Assembly: GCF_900099805.1 (NCBI RefSeq) | Contig: NZ_FNDR01000001.1 | Coordinates: 558,001 to 622,000 of the forward strand | DNA length: 64,000 nt | Source: Variovorax sp. OV700 | Lineage (GTDB): Bacteria; Pseudomonadota; Gammaproteobacteria; Burkholderiales; Burkholderiaceae_C | Direction of reading: 5' to 3' | Shown: piece by piece, positions 45,743-54,928 of the stretch | How positions within the stretch are numbered: the stretch's first letter is position 1 | Layout of the letters: the number at the start of each line of letters is the position of its first letter | Position numbers and translations under genes: made by a program | Notes under the pieces: generated by a model | Database searches by the model: none | What the model saw: the letters and a program-made list of their open reading frames with translations, nothing else | What the model was told of the DNA's origin: nothing

Positions 45743-47053
45743 ATGCCCGGCTATTCCGATCCCGGATTCGACACCCTGGCGCTGCACGCCGGCGCCGCAC
45801 CCGACCCCGCCACCGGTGCGCGGGCGGTGCCGATCCACCTCACCACATCCTTCGTCTTCGAGTCGAGCGACCACGCGGCGGCGCTCTTCAATCTTGAGCG
45901 CGCGGGCCATGTCTACTCGCGCATCAGCAATCCGACCAACGCGGTGCTCGAACAGCGCGTTTCGGCGCTGGAAGGCGGCATCGGCGCCATCGCCACCGCC
46001 AGCGGCCAGGCCGCGCTGCACCTGTCGATCGCCACACTCATGGGCGCCGGCTCCCACATCGTGGCGAGCACCGCGCTCTACGGCGGCTCGCAGAACCTGC
46101 TGCACTACACGATGCGGCGCTTCGGCATCGACACCACGTTCGTCAAGCCGGGCGACCTCGATGGCTGGAAGGCCGCGATCCGCCCCGAAACCAAGCTGCT
46201 GTTCGGCGAAACCGTGGGTAACCCCGGGCTCGACGTGCTGGACATTCCGGCGGTGAGCGACATTGCGCACGCGGCGGGCGTGCCGCTGCTGGTCGATTCC
46301 ACCCTCACGTCGCCCTATCTCATCAAGCCGTTCGATCACGGCGCCGACCTGGTCTACCACTCGGCGACCAAGTTCCTTTCGGGCCACGGCACGGTGATCG
46401 GCGGCGTGGTGGTCGACGGCGGCAGCTTCGACTGGGAAAGATCAGGGAAATTCGCCGAGCTCACGCAGGCCTACGACGGCTTCCACAACATGGTCTTCAG
46501 CGAGGAAAGCACGGTGGGCGCGTTCTTGCTGCGCGCCCGGCGCGAAGGCCTGCGCGACTTCGGCGCCTCGATGAGCCCGCACACGGCGTGGCTGATATTG
46601 CAGGGCATCGAGACGCTGCCGCTGCGTATGGAACGGCACATCGACAACACGCAGAAGGTGGTCGAATTCCTTGTGAGCCACCCGTTCGTGTCGCGCGTGG
46701 GCCACCCGCTGATCGAATCGCATCCGAGCCATGCACTGGCGCAGAAGTTGTTGCGCCACGGCGCGCGCGGCGCCGGCGCGGTGTTCAGCTTCGACATCAA
46801 GGGCAGCCGCGCGCAGGGCAAGGCTTTCATTGAGGCGCTGAAGCTCTTCAGCCACCTGGCCAATGTGGGTGATTGCCGCAGCCTGGTGATTCATCCGGCC
46901 AGCACCACGCACTTCCGCATGACCGACGAGGCGCTGGCGGGTGCGGGCATCTCGCAGGGGACGATTCGTCTTTCCATCGGGTTGGAAGACCCGGCGGATC
47001 TGATCGACGACCTGAAGCGTGCGCTGAAGGCTGCGGAAAAGGCGGGGGCGTAG
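45743..47053 (+). CDS. metY: O-acetylhomoserine sulfhydrylase-type PLP enzyme
   Basis: 436 residues of the Cys/Met-metabolism PLP family. LTTSFVFESSDHAA and RISNPTNAVLEQRVSALEGG open the fold; the PLP Lys is in YHSATKFLSGHG. The closing block is HPASTTHFRMTDEALAGAGI, which is typical of O-acetyl-L-homoserine aminocarboxypropyltransferase. It would make homocysteine (or methionine) from O-acetylhomoserine and sulfide (or methanethiol). AAAGG stands about seven bases before the ATG. A related gamma-lyase function cannot be excluded. Confidence 0.88.
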   Translation: MPGYSDPGFDTLALHAGAAPDPATGARAVPIHLTTSFVFESSDHAAALFNLERAGHVYSRISNPTNAVLEQRVSALEGGIGAIATASGQAALHLSIATLMGAGSHIVASTALYGGSQNLLHYTMRRFGIDTTFVKPGDLDGWKAAIRPETKLLFGETVGNPGLDVLDIPAVSDIAHAAGVPLLVDSTLTSPYLIKPFDHGADLVYHSATKFLSGHGTVIGGVVVDGGSFDWERSGKFAELTQAYDGFHNMVFSEESTVGAFLLRARREGLRDFGASMSPHTAWLILQGIETLPLRMERHIDNTQKVVEFLVSHPFVSRVGHPLIESHPSHALAQKLLRHGARGAGAVFSFDIKGSRAQGKAFIEALKLFSHLANVGDCRSLVIHPASTTHFRMTDEALAGAGISQGTIRLSIGLEDPADLIDDLKRALKAAEKAGA

Positions 47054-47410
47054 GAATGAAATCCTGCTTTTCTGTTCGTCGTGTTTTGGGTCATTCATGG
47101 CGCGCTCCCGCCGACGGGGTACCTTTCTCCGCGAATGTCCCCCGGCCTGCGGCCTCCTCCTTTATTTCGCTGCGCAAGGCACCCCGCCAGCGGGATCGTT
47201 GGGCAGTGCGGTGGTTGATCGAGCGGAACAACGACAGCGCCCAGTGGGCACAGGGCGCCGGGTGCTCCCCGCAGCGAAATAAAGGAGGAGCCGAAGGCGG
47301 GGGACATTCGCGGAGGGGAGTACCCGGTGGCGTGTGCACGCGCCCTGAACCACGCCCTGAACAAGAGCACTCGAACATAAGCAAGCCAAACACAAGGCGG
47401 AGCAACTGAC
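47054..47410. other. 357-bp intergenic region occupied by a large inverted-repeat element
   Basis: No gene is supported. The central part is a long inverted repeat (47109-47330) described separately. The open frames on both strands within it are by-products of the repeat: each is Arg/Pro/Ser-rich and reads similarly from either arm. The last ~70 bases carry the leader of the hydrolase gene. Confidence 0.65.
47109..47330. repeat. Long inverted repeat (REP/MITE-like element)
   Basis: Left arm 47109-47172 and right arm 47270-47330 are inverted copies. They share CTCCGCGAATGTCCCCCG and CTCCTCCTTTATTTCGCTGC with only a few differences between these blocks, and 97 bases separate them. The inner flanks are also partly complementary. 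The arms could fold into a hairpin of more than 50 pairs. There is no transposase. It resembles intergenic repeats of Variovorax-type genomes, from memory and not checked. Confidence 0.75.
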
Positions 47411-48223
47411 ATGAACTACACCGTCAACAGCCACGCCACCTACTGCTACACCGGCGGCAAGAGCTTCGATGCAACCAAGCCGACCGTGGTGTTCATCCAT
47501 GGCGTGCTCAACGACCACAGCGTGTGGATCCTTCAGAGCCGCTGGTTCGCCAATCATGGCTGGAACGTGCTCGCGCTCGACCTGCCCGGCCACTGCAAGA
47601 GCGAAGGTCCACCACCCGCCAGCGTGGAAGACGCCGCGCAGTTCGTCATCGCGCTGCTCGACGCGGCCGGCGTGCAGAAGGCTGCGCTCGTGGGCCACAG
47701 CTTCGGTTCGCTGATTGCGCTCGAAGCCGCCTCGCGCGCGCCCGAGCGGGTGACCCATCTGGCGTTGGTGGGCACGGCCTATCCGATGACCGTGTCGCCC
47801 GCGTTGCTCGATGGTGCGCTCAACGACCCGCAACGCGCCATCGCGATGGTCAACACCTTCTCGCATTCGCTGCTTGCGCCGCCGCCTTCAGCGCTCGGCC
47901 CCGGCACATGGCTCTACGGCAGCTCGCGCGCGCTGATGCGCCGCGTGCTCGCGAGCAACCGCGACGCCAACGTGTTCCACATCGGCTTCAAGGCCTGCAA
48001 CGACTACGCGAATGGCGAAAAAGCCATCGAGGCCGTGCAGTGCCCCGTGCTTTTCCTGCTTGGCGATGCCGACCAGATGACGCCGCCGCGCGCCACCAAG
48101 GCGCTCGCCGGCAAGGCGAAGAAGGCCAAGGTGGTGACCGTGCATGCGGGCCACTCGCTGATGAACGAGGCGCCCGACGAAGTGCTGTTCGCGCTGCGCG
48201 ACTTCGTCGGAACCCCTGCCTGA
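47411..48223 (+). CDS. Alpha/beta hydrolase
   Basis: 270 residues. The oxyanion block is VVFIHGVLNDHSVW. The nucleophile elbow is VGHSFGSLIALEAA (Ser), the Asp is in LLGDADQMTPP and the His in HAGHSLMNEAPDE, a complete triad. It belongs to the general esterase/lactonase branch; the substrate is unknown. AAGGCGGAGC precedes the ATG. It follows the inverted-repeat element and converges on a Bug receptor gene 12 bases away. Confidence 0.85.
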   Translation: MNYTVNSHATYCYTGGKSFDATKPTVVFIHGVLNDHSVWILQSRWFANHGWNVLALDLPGHCKSEGPPPASVEDAAQFVIALLDAAGVQKAALVGHSFGSLIALEAASRAPERVTHLALVGTAYPMTVSPALLDGALNDPQRAIAMVNTFSHSLLAPPPSALGPGTWLYGSSRALMRRVLASNRDANVFHIGFKACNDYANGEKAIEAVQCPVLFLLGDADQMTPPRATKALAGKAKKAKVVTVHAGHSLMNEAPDEVLFALRDFVGTPA

Positions 48224-48235
48224 GCCAATCACTGA

Positions 48236-49228
48236 CTATTCCGCCGCGATGCCGGCGCGATGCGCCAGCGCGCGGTAGCGCGAAATCTCGCCTTCCATCT
48301 GGCTGCGGAACGCCGCTGCACCGATGACGACGGGCTCCATGCCCTGCGCGCGCAGCTGCGCCTGCAAGGCCGGGCTGCCCATCGTGGCCGTGACCGCACG
48401 CGCCAGCTTCTCGATCACCGGGGCTGGCGTGCGCGCCGGCGCGGCAAAACCGTACCAGGCGTCGAAAGTGGCGTCGGGCAGACCCTGCTCGGCCAGGGTG
48501 CGCACCTCGGGCAGCATGCTGGAACGCGTCGCGCCCACGATGCCCAGCGCGCGCAGCTTGCCTGAGCGCACGTGCGGTGCCACAGCGGCCACGGTGTCGA
48601 GACCGATCTCGATCTCTCCGCCGATCACCGCCATCGAGCCCTGGCTGCTGCCCTTGTACGGAATGTCCTGCAGCTGGATGCCCGCGGCCAGCGCAAACAG
48701 TTCGCCAGCCAGGTGCGGCCCCGAGCCGGCGCCGAAGGTGGCGTAGCGGATGTTCTTCGGCTTGGCCTTGGCTGCGGCGATGAGTTCGGGCAGCGAGCGC
48801 CACGGCGTGCCGGCGCCGACCACCAGCACCAGCGGCGTGCGCGCGACGATGGCAATGGGCGCCAGGTCGCGCACCGGGTCGTAGGGCAGCTTGGCGCGCA
48901 GCGCGGGGTTCACGCTGTAGCTGGTGGAGCCCGAGAGCAGCAACGTGTAGCCGTCGGGCGCGGCCTTGGCGACCGCGTCGGTGCCGATGATGGTGGCGGC
49001 ACCGGGCTTGTTGTCGATGACCACAGGTTGGCCGAGCTTCTCCGACAGGCCCTGCCCCATGGCACGCGCGACGATGTCGGTGCCGCCGCCGGGCGGAAAG
49101 GGCACGACCAGCTTCACGGGCCTGTCAGGCCAGTTGGTTTGCGCGAGCGCGGTCGCATGAAAGGCGACGAGTGCCGAAGCGCAAGCCAGCAGGCCGCCGA
49201 GGCGATGGAAGAGAGCAGCAGTTTTCAT
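48236..49228 (-). CDS. Bug-family tripartite tricarboxylate transporter receptor
   Basis: 330 residues, the fourth Bug receptor of the window. Signal peptide [20 protein letters not shown], cleavage near ALAQT. Ligand-loop motifs [37 protein letters not shown] and [12 protein letters not shown] are clear. It lies 24 bases downstream of an M20 peptidase gene on the same strand and is divergent from nothing nearer, so it probably feeds that enzyme with an amide or peptide-like compound (inference). ATG at 49228 was preferred to a TTG at 49243. Confidence 0.88.
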   Translation of the reverse strand: MKTAALFHRLGGLLACASALVAFHATALAQTNWPDRPVKLVVPFPPGGGTDIVARAMGQGLSEKLGQPVVIDNKPGAATIIGTDAVAKAAPDGYTLLLSGSTSYSVNPALRAKLPYDPVRDLAPIAIVARTPLVLVVGAGTPWRSLPELIAAAKAKPKNIRYATFGAGSGPHLAGELFALAAGIQLQDIPYKGSSQGSMAVIGGEIEIGLDTVAAVAPHVRSGKLRALGIVGATRSSMLPEVRTLAEQGLPDATFDAWYGFAAPARTPAPVIEKLARAVTATMGSPALQAQLRAQGMEPVVIGAAAFRSQMEGEISRYRALAHRAGIAAE

Positions 49229-49252
49229 GGATTCGTCCAGCAAGAGAAGAGA

Positions 49253-50671
49253 TCAGGCGACGGCGTTCTGCGTTTTTCCAGCGGTCCAGGGAGCCTGACC
49301 CGCCTCCCCCAGGTCCCAATAGAGGCCCGCCATGATCTGCAGGCCCTCGCGCGCCAGCGGCGCCAGCAGGTGTTCGTTCGGCGCGTGCTGCGCACAGGCC
49401 GGATAGGAATGCGGCACCCACAGCGTGGGCAGGCCCAGCAGGTCGGCGAAGACATCGTTGGGCAGCGAGCCCGCGAGGTTGGGCAGCAGATCGACGCGCT
49501 GGCCGCTGCTTTGCTCGATGGAGCGCCGGGCCCAGTCGACCCACGGGTTCTCCACGTCGAGCCGCGTCGCCGCGCCTTCGAGCGTGACTTGCACTTCCAC
49601 CTGGCTGAAGCCGTGCGCATCGAGATGCGCGCGCACGATCTTCGCCAAATCGCGCCACGGCGTTCCGACCACGAAGCGCAGCTGGCAATGCGCCACCGCC
49701 TCGCACGGAATCGCATTCACCGGCCTCTGCGGCGAGCCGGCGCCGAGCGCGAGCACCTCGATGGTGTTCCACGCCACCAGCCGCTCGGCCGGGCGGAGGC
49801 CCGGCTCGCCCCAGCCTTCGTCGAGCGCGGGATCGTCGGCACCGCCGCCGATGGCGATGTCGGCCAGCGCCTCGCGCACGCCCTGCGGAATTTCAGGCGG
49901 ACGCAAGGCCTCGACCAGGATGCGCCCGCGCGCATCCACCAGCGATGCCACGGCATGGCTCAGCACCGTGGCCGGATTGGCGAGCACGCCGCCCCAATTG
50001 CCCGAGTGGTAGCCCCGCGCCCGGGCACGCAGTCTCAAGCTGAAGTTGACGGCGCCGCGCGAGCCGAGGAACAGCGTGGGCCGCGCGGCGCTCACGCGCG
50101 GTCCGTCGCTGGCGATGAACAGGTCGGCGCGCAGCCTGTCGCGCTGCTGCTCGCACACTGCATGAAGGCCCGGCGACGCGGCTTCTTCGCCGGTCTCGAT
50201 GAGCCAGGTGATGTTGTAGCCAAGGCGCCCGCCGCGCGCGCGCAACGTGGCCGCCAGCCCGCCGAGCGCAATGGTGTGCTGGCCCTTGTTGTCGGCCGTG
50301 CCGCGCCCGTACCAGCGGTCGCCGCGCACGGTGAGCGCCCAGGGGCCGAGTCCTTCGTCCCACTGCGCATCCTGCCCGCTCACCACGTCGCCGTGGCCAT
50401 AGCTCAAAACGGTGGGCAGCGCAGGGTCTTCGACGCGGCGCGCAATCAGGAAGGGTCCACCGCCGGCCACGGGGTTTTCGACGATTTCGCATGCGAAACC
50501 CAGCGCGCCCAGCGGCGGCACCAGTTCGTCGCGCAGGTAGGCGCCGAGCGCTGGCGTGGCGGCGCCGGTGTCGCTCTCGGTGCGAAAAGCGACCCGCCGC
50601 TTCAGGTCGTCAAAGAAGCCGCCGTCGTCGAAATAGGCGGCGGCAGCAGCAAGGCTTTCGGTACGTTGCAT
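49253..50671 (-). CDS. M20-family metallopeptidase/amidohydrolase
   Basis: 472 residues. Di-zinc site residues: His and Asp in VLSYGHGDVV, Asp in WYGRGTADNKGQH, the catalytic Glu pair in ITWLIETGEEAASPGL, and the late His in QHAPNEHLLAPLA. A dimerisation insert lies at about 190-350. The family hydrolyses N-acyl amino acids, dipeptides or related amides in the cytosol. The ATG at 50671 has AGGA about nine bases upstream. It is divergent from a LysR gene across 110 bases and is followed by a Bug receptor. Confidence 0.9.
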   Translation of the reverse strand: MQRTESLAAAAAYFDDGGFFDDLKRRVAFRTESDTGAATPALGAYLRDELVPPLGALGFACEIVENPVAGGGPFLIARRVEDPALPTVLSYGHGDVVSGQDAQWDEGLGPWALTVRGDRWYGRGTADNKGQHTIALGGLAATLRARGGRLGYNITWLIETGEEAASPGLHAVCEQQRDRLRADLFIASDGPRVSAARPTLFLGSRGAVNFSLRLRARARGYHSGNWGGVLANPATVLSHAVASLVDARGRILVEALRPPEIPQGVREALADIAIGGGADDPALDEGWGEPGLRPAERLVAWNTIEVLALGAGSPQRPVNAIPCEAVAHCQLRFVVGTPWRDLAKIVRAHLDAHGFSQVEVQVTLEGAATRLDVENPWVDWARRSIEQSSGQRVDLLPNLAGSLPNDVFADLLGLPTLWVPHSYPACAQHAPNEHLLAPLAREGLQIMAGLYWDLGEAGQAPWTAGKTQNAVA

Positions 50672-50754
50672 GAAGGGATTTCCTGTTTCCGTCGGGTGCA
50701 GCAAGTAAAAGGCCTGGCGGGCAATGCTTCCAGCATCGTTTTTGCAAGCTACCA

Positions 50755-50769
50755 TTGCCTTCAAGGCAA
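50755..50769. promoter_or_regulatory. LysR-type palindrome before the LysR gene
   Basis: TTGCCT-TCA-AGGCAA is a perfect 15-bp palindrome with an internal T-N11-A, ending 12 bases before the LysR start. It is the expected autoregulation and divergent-promoter site. Confidence 0.5.
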
Positions 50770-50781
50770 GGCTCGACCTCC

Positions 50782-51729
50782 ATGACACCACCGCTTCTCA
50801 GCATTCCGATGCGCCATTTCCTGGAGGTGGCACGCAGCGGGTCGGTCAGCCAGGCCGCGGCGCGGCTGTTCGTGGCTTCGTCGGCGGTCAGCCGCCAGAT
50901 CGCCAAGCTCGAAGACAGCCTGGGTACGCCCCTGTTCGAGCGCCACGCCAGGGGCATGGCGCTCACCGCGGCCGGCGAGCGGCTCGCGGCGCATTTGCGC
51001 AATGCCCAGCTCGACATCGAGCAGGTCATCGAGCAGGTGCGCGACCTCGGCGGCCGCAGCGCGCACCGCATCCGCATGGCGTGCACCGAGGGGTTTGCCG
51101 CGCACTTCATGCCGCAGGTGATGCGCAGCTTCGAGTCGGCGCATCCGGGCACGCAGCTCGAACTCCACGTGGGCTCACCCGATGGCGTGAGCGCGCTGCT
51201 CGCACGGGGCGAAGCAGACATCGCACTGAAATACGTGGTGGCGCCCGAGTCCGGGTTGAAGATCGAGCACTCCGCCAATGCGCCGGTGTTCGCTGTGCTG
51301 CGCCCCGACCATCCGCTGGCACGGCAGCGCGTGGTGTCGGTGGCGGACGCGGTGCGCTATCCGCTGGCCGTGGGCGACAAGGGCGTGACGGCGCGGCAGT
51401 TGTTCGACCAGGCGTGCAGCCTGCAGGGGCTGCAGTACCGCGCAATCTTCGTCAGCAACTTTTCATCGGTGCTGCTGCCGCTCTTGCGCACCCCGGACGT
51501 GATGCTTTCGGGCCATCTCACGGTCACGCACCTCATCGATGCGGGCACGGTGGTGGCACGCCCGTTTGCCGAGGCGCCTCTGCAGCAGCGGCAACTGCAG
51601 GTGCTGGCGCTCGAAGGCCGCACGCTCACGCCGCTGGCGCAAGAGTTCGTACAACACCTGGTACATGCCATTGCCAGCGCCGGGCGGCGCAAGCTGGGTC
51701 GCGCGCGTTCCAGCGGCCCGGCCGCGTGA
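50782..51729 (+). CDS. LysR-family transcriptional regulator
   Basis: 315 residues. The DNA-binding helix region is MRHFLEVARSGSVSQAAARL / FVASSAVSRQIAKLEDSLGT, then a periplasmic-binding-like effector domain. ATG at 50782 fits the family N-terminus; frames further upstream are unsupported. It likely controls the divergent M20 peptidase and Bug receptor genes through the palindrome just before its start. The effector is unknown. Confidence 0.9.
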   Translation: MTPPLLSIPMRHFLEVARSGSVSQAAARLFVASSAVSRQIAKLEDSLGTPLFERHARGMALTAAGERLAAHLRNAQLDIEQVIEQVRDLGGRSAHRIRMACTEGFAAHFMPQVMRSFESAHPGTQLELHVGSPDGVSALLARGEADIALKYVVAPESGLKIEHSANAPVFAVLRPDHPLARQRVVSVADAVRYPLAVGDKGVTARQLFDQACSLQGLQYRAIFVSNFSSVLLPLLRTPDVMLSGHLTVTHLIDAGTVVARPFAEAPLQQRQLQVLALEGRTLTPLAQEFVQHLVHAIASAGRRKLGRARSSGPAA

Positions 51730-51732
51730 GCT

Positions 51733-52398
51733 TCAGCGGCCCAGGGCGTTGATGTCCGCCGGGTCGAGCAGCACCTTTGGCGCGCCATGCCGCGCCACGG
51801 CCAGCATCGCCCGGCCCACCTTCTCGGTTGTCGTCACCTTGTCGGGCCACAGCCGGTATGCCAACCCGAGGACCGGCTTGAGCACCATGATCGCGGCCTG
51901 GTATAGCGGTGTCTTCGAACGCACGCCGTGCAGCGGCTGGATCATGCCGGGACGAAACATGTAGGCGGCCTTGAACGGCAGCTTCAGCAAGGCGTTTTCG
52001 GTGGCGCCCTTCACGCGTGCCCACATGCTGCCGCCGCGCTCGCTGCTGTCGGTGCCTGCGCCCGTCACGTAGGTGAATGTCATGCCCGGGTTGAGCCTCG
52101 CGAGCACCGTGGCCGCGGCCATCGTGAGGTCGTAGGTGATGCGTTTGTAGTCGGCCTCTTTCATGCCGACCGACGACACGCCGAGGCAGAAGAAGCAGGC
52201 ATCGAAGCCCCGCAGCTGCGGCTCGAACCCGCTGTAGTCGACCATGTTCGGGATGACGACGTCCTGCAGTTTCGGGTGCTGCTGCCCCGTGGGGCGGCGG
52301 CCCACCGCGACCACGTGGGCCACGTCCGCCGCAAGCAGGCATTCGCGCAGCACGCCCTGCCCCACCATGCCGGTGGCGCCAAAGATCAGGATGTTCAT
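51733..52398 (-). CDS. NAD(P)-binding SDR-like protein (NmrA/HTATIP2-like)
   Basis: 221 residues. The Rossmann loop is ILIFGATGMVGQGVLRECL. The middle DACFFCLGVSSVGMKEADYK and YVTGAGTDSSERGGSMWARVKG resemble atypical epimerase/HTATIP2-like SDRs; Y-x3-K is replaced by a Ser/Met-rich stretch, so enzymatic activity is uncertain. It converges on the LysR gene and is followed on the same strand by the thioredoxin-like gene's stop, 16 bases upstream. Confidence 0.82.
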   Translation of the reverse strand: MNILIFGATGMVGQGVLRECLLAADVAHVVAVGRRPTGQQHPKLQDVVIPNMVDYSGFEPQLRGFDACFFCLGVSSVGMKEADYKRITYDLTMAAATVLARLNPGMTFTYVTGAGTDSSERGGSMWARVKGATENALLKLPFKAAYMFRPGMIQPLHGVRSKTPLYQAAIMVLKPVLGLAYRLWPDKVTTTEKVGRAMLAVARHGAPKVLLDPADINALGR

Positions 52399-52413
52399 GG
52401 CAGGGAGCGCGGT

Positions 52414-52797
52414 TCAGACCGCGAAGTCGGCGGGACGCTTTTCGAGCACCGCCAGCAGCAGGTCGACATCGAGGCTGGAAGGCTGCGGCGCCTGCAGCGC
52501 GCCGAGCATGCGCGAGAGCGTCTCGGCATGCGGCAGCAGCGGGCCCAGAAAGCGCGTGCCCTCGGCACCGGCGATCAGCAATGTCGGAAAGGTCTCGACG
52601 TCGAAGGAATCGGCAATGTCCGCGTGGTCTTCAATGTCGACCCAGGCAAAGCGAAACTGCGGATGCGCCCGCGCCACCTGTTCGAGCAGCGGCCGGTAGT
52701 CGCGGCAGGTGCCGCACCATTCGGCACACAGGCACACGACCCACGGCGCATCGCGGGCCGGCTCGGCGGAATCGGGGGCGGCGGGAAGAGCGCTCAA
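52414..52797 (-). CDS. Thioredoxin-family protein
   Basis: 127 residues, one thioredoxin fold with the active-site WCGTC (C-x2-C) at about residues 27-31, following VVCLCAEWCG. The cis-Pro loop is VETFPTLLI. No signal peptide is present, so it is cytosolic. The Thr in CGTC differs from the usual CGPC, which often alters redox potential. Its physiological partner is unknown. Confidence 0.88.
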   Translation of the reverse strand: MSALPAAPDSAEPARDAPWVVCLCAEWCGTCRDYRPLLEQVARAHPQFRFAWVDIEDHADIADSFDVETFPTLLIAGAEGTRFLGPLLPHAETLSRMLGALQAPQPSSLDVDLLLAVLEKRPADFAV

Positions 52798-52898
52798 AGC
52801 TGATGCGGTGAAGGTGTGAATACGGAGCCGGGATGGCCCGGCGGGAAGGTCGTGGCTATTATGGACAAAGCGCTCCCGGCGCTCAGGAGGCTCGCACG

Positions 52899-53237
52899 AT
52901 GAACACCACGACTGCCCCGGAATCTGCCGTCGATCCGCGTCGTTTCAAGAGCTTTGCGGAGTTCTATCCGTTCTACCTGACCGAGCACGCCAACCGCACC
53001 TGCCGGCGCCTGCACTTCATTGGCTCGACGATTTCGCTGCTGTGCCTGGTGGCGCTGATCGTCACGCTCAACCCGCTCTGGCTCCTGGCCGGTCTGGTTG
53101 CGGGCTACGGTTTTGCCTGGGTCGGACACTTCGGCTTCGAGAAGAACAGGCCCGCATCGTTCAAGCGCCCGCTCTACAGCTTCATGGGCGACTGGGCGAT
53201 GTACCGCGACATCTGGCTCGGCAAGGTCAAGATCTGA
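52899..53237 (+). CDS. Mpo1-like membrane protein (DUF962)
   Basis: 112 residues. The family pattern is present: FYLTEHANRTCRRLHFIGS and GFAWVGHFGFEKNRPASFK, with His residues that bind iron in yeast Mpo1, a 2-hydroxy fatty acid dioxygenase. Two membrane helices lie between (LLCLVALIVTLNPLWLLAGL). A fatty-acid alpha-oxidation role is possible but unproved in bacteria. CAGGAGG lies about eight bases before the ATG. Confidence 0.83.
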   Translation: MNTTTAPESAVDPRRFKSFAEFYPFYLTEHANRTCRRLHFIGSTISLLCLVALIVTLNPLWLLAGLVAGYGFAWVGHFGFEKNRPASFKRPLYSFMGDWAMYRDIWLGKVKI

Positions 53238-53238
53238 G

Positions 53239-53258
53239 TAGCTATCAAATCAATAGCA
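53239..53258. repeat. Short AGCTAT/ATAGC palindromic repeat at convergent gene ends
   Basis: GTAGCTATCAAATCAATAGC lies between the Mpo1-like and YihY genes, covering the last codons and stop of YihY. The GCTAT/ATAGC arms suggest a hairpin. It resembles the copy at 6388-6408. Confidence 0.5.
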
Positions 53259-54444
53259 CATCGCCCAGGCGAAGCGAGTGCAGCGGGCCTTTCTGCCACA
53301 GGTCTTCGAGCGGCTCCGCACGCGGCATCAACAGCTCCCTGAGCAGCGGCTCGATGGGCGTGGAAGGGTCAGCCAGCAGCACGTAGCGCGGGTCCTCGTC
53401 AGCGGTTTCTTCGGCGAGCGGCGCAATCCAGTCGATGGCAACCAGGGTTTCGAGCACCGGCACCAGCTGCAGCGTATCGATGCGCAAGTGGGTGACGAGT
53501 TCGGCGGCTCCCATGCCCTTGGCCGGCGTGGCGCGCGCCCGTGCCAAATGCTGCAGCACCTCCATCGCCAATTGCAGCGGCCATCCGGCCCGGCCGCCGC
53601 GGCGAGCAACGCCGGTCAAGAGGCTCGGCAGGTAGGCCGCGATGACGGCACCGAGCAGCACGATGACCCAGGCCACGTAGATCCAGATCAGAAGAATGGG
53701 CACCGTGGCGAATGCGCCGTAGAGCACCGAATAGGTCGGCACCAGGCTCAGGTAGTAGCCCAGCACGCGCTTGGCAATTTCGATGGCCGCCGCCACGAAG
53801 ATGCCGCCGGCCCAGGCGTGCGCCCAGCGCACATTGGTGTTGGGCACGTAGTGATAGAGCGAAGCCATGCCACCCGCGAGCAGCACGATCTCGAAGGTGT
53901 CGAAGAACAGTTTGAGGATGCTGCCGCCCACCACGTCGCGCGATGCGGCGAACACATACGAGGTGGTCGAGAGGCTCACCGCCAGGATCAGCGGGCCGAG
54001 CGTGATGGCGGCCCAGTAGATCAGCACGCGCTGCGCAAAAGGCCGGGGCGAACGCACGCGCCAGATGTTGTTGAGCGTCTTGTCGATGGTGAGGATCAGC
54101 GCAATGGCGGTGATCAGGAGCACCACCAGGCCCGCAATACCCAGGCCGCCGGCCTTGCTCGAGAACTGGTTCAGGTAGCCCAGCACCTGACGCGCGATGT
54201 TGTCGGGAATCAGGCTCTCGATGAGCCAGCGCTGCAGCCGCCCCTGCAGCTTGGCGAACATCGGAAACACGGTGAAAAGTGCCAGCGCCACCGTGAAGAA
54301 GGGCACCATGGCAATGGTGGTGGTGAAGGTGAGGCTGCTGGCCGTGAGGCCGAGCCGGTCTTCCCGGAAACGCTCGCCCAGCACCGCCGCGGTATTGCCC
54401 CACGGAAAGCGCGAAAGATCCCTCCAGAGCTGCTGACGATTCAT
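53245..54444 (-). CDS. YihY/UPF0761 (BrkB-like) inner-membrane protein
   Basis: 399 residues with about six membrane helices. Family blocks are LTFTTTIAMVPFFTVALALF, NNIWRVRSPRPFAQRVLIYW, VPNTNVRWAHAWAGGIFVAA and YSVLYGAFATVPILLIWIYV. The ~110-residue cytosolic C-terminal part resembles a winged-helix-like extension seen in beta-proteobacterial members. Once called a ribonuclease BN, but that assignment was wrong; the role is unknown. ATG at 54444 (MNRQQLWRDLSRFPW) is the standard start. Confidence 0.9.
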   Translation of the reverse strand: MNRQQLWRDLSRFPWGNTAAVLGERFREDRLGLTASSLTFTTTIAMVPFFTVALALFTVFPMFAKLQGRLQRWLIESLIPDNIARQVLGYLNQFSSKAGGLGIAGLVVLLITAIALILTIDKTLNNIWRVRSPRPFAQRVLIYWAAITLGPLILAVSLSTTSYVFAASRDVVGGSILKLFFDTFEIVLLAGGMASLYHYVPNTNVRWAHAWAGGIFVAAAIEIAKRVLGYYLSLVPTYSVLYGAFATVPILLIWIYVAWVIVLLGAVIAAYLPSLLTGVARRGGRAGWPLQLAMEVLQHLARARATPAKGMGAAELVTHLRIDTLQLVPVLETLVAIDWIAPLAEETADEDPRYVLLADPSTPIEPLLRELLMPRAEPLEDLWQKGPLHSLRLGDVLLI

Positions 54445-54520
54445 GGCCGGTATCATAAGAACCCGAACCCTCCCCTCGTCTTCGCGCACTCCGTGTCGCC
54501 AGTTCCGCGGTGTTCCATCC

Positions 54521-54928
54521 ATGCAAACCATCACACCGCACGCCTCTTTTTCCGTCAGCACCACCCGATGGCTTGCCGTCGGCAGCCTTGGCGGACTCAT
54601 CGTGCTCGGGCTGGCCTGGGAGCTGTGGCTGGCGCCGCTGCGGCCCGGCGGCTCGCTGCTGGCGCTCAAGGTGCTGCCTCTTGTCATTCCGCTTGCGGGG
54701 CTCTACAAGAACCGCATGTACACCTACCGCTGGGTCAGCCTGATGATCTGGCTCTATTTCACCGAGGGCGTGGTGCGCGCCTGGAGCGACACCAACGGCG
54801 TGGGCCAAGTGCTCGCGCTCATCGAGGTGCTGCTGTGCCTCGCGCTCTTCACGGCCTGCGCGTTGCACGTCCGGCTGCGCCTGCGCAACGCCAAGGCTGC
54901 CCGACAACTGGAGGCTTCCACCCAATGA
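54521..54928 (+). CDS. DUF2069 membrane protein
   Basis: 135 residues, about four short membrane helices (WLAVGSLGGLIVLGLAWELW, LLALKVLPLVIPLAGLYK, WVSLMIWLYFTEGVVRAWSD, LALIEVLLCLALFTACALHV). The YKNRMYTYRWVSL stretch is the DUF2069 signature. Found beside yihY in many beta-proteobacteria; function unknown. Its stop overlaps the ATG of the FAD oxidase. The ATG at 54521 matches family members better than that at 54443. Confidence 0.85.
   Translation: MQTITPHASFSVSTTRWLAVGSLGGLIVLGLAWELWLAPLRPGGSLLALKVLPLVIPLAGLYKNRMYTYRWVSLMIWLYFTEGVVRAWSDTNGVGQVLALIEVLLCLALFTACALHVRLRLRNAKAARQLEASTQ

Noticed and set aside
47091-47412. Small proteins on both strands of the inverted-repeat element
   Set aside because: The frames arise from the repeat arms themselves and lack ribosome sites and conserved protein features.
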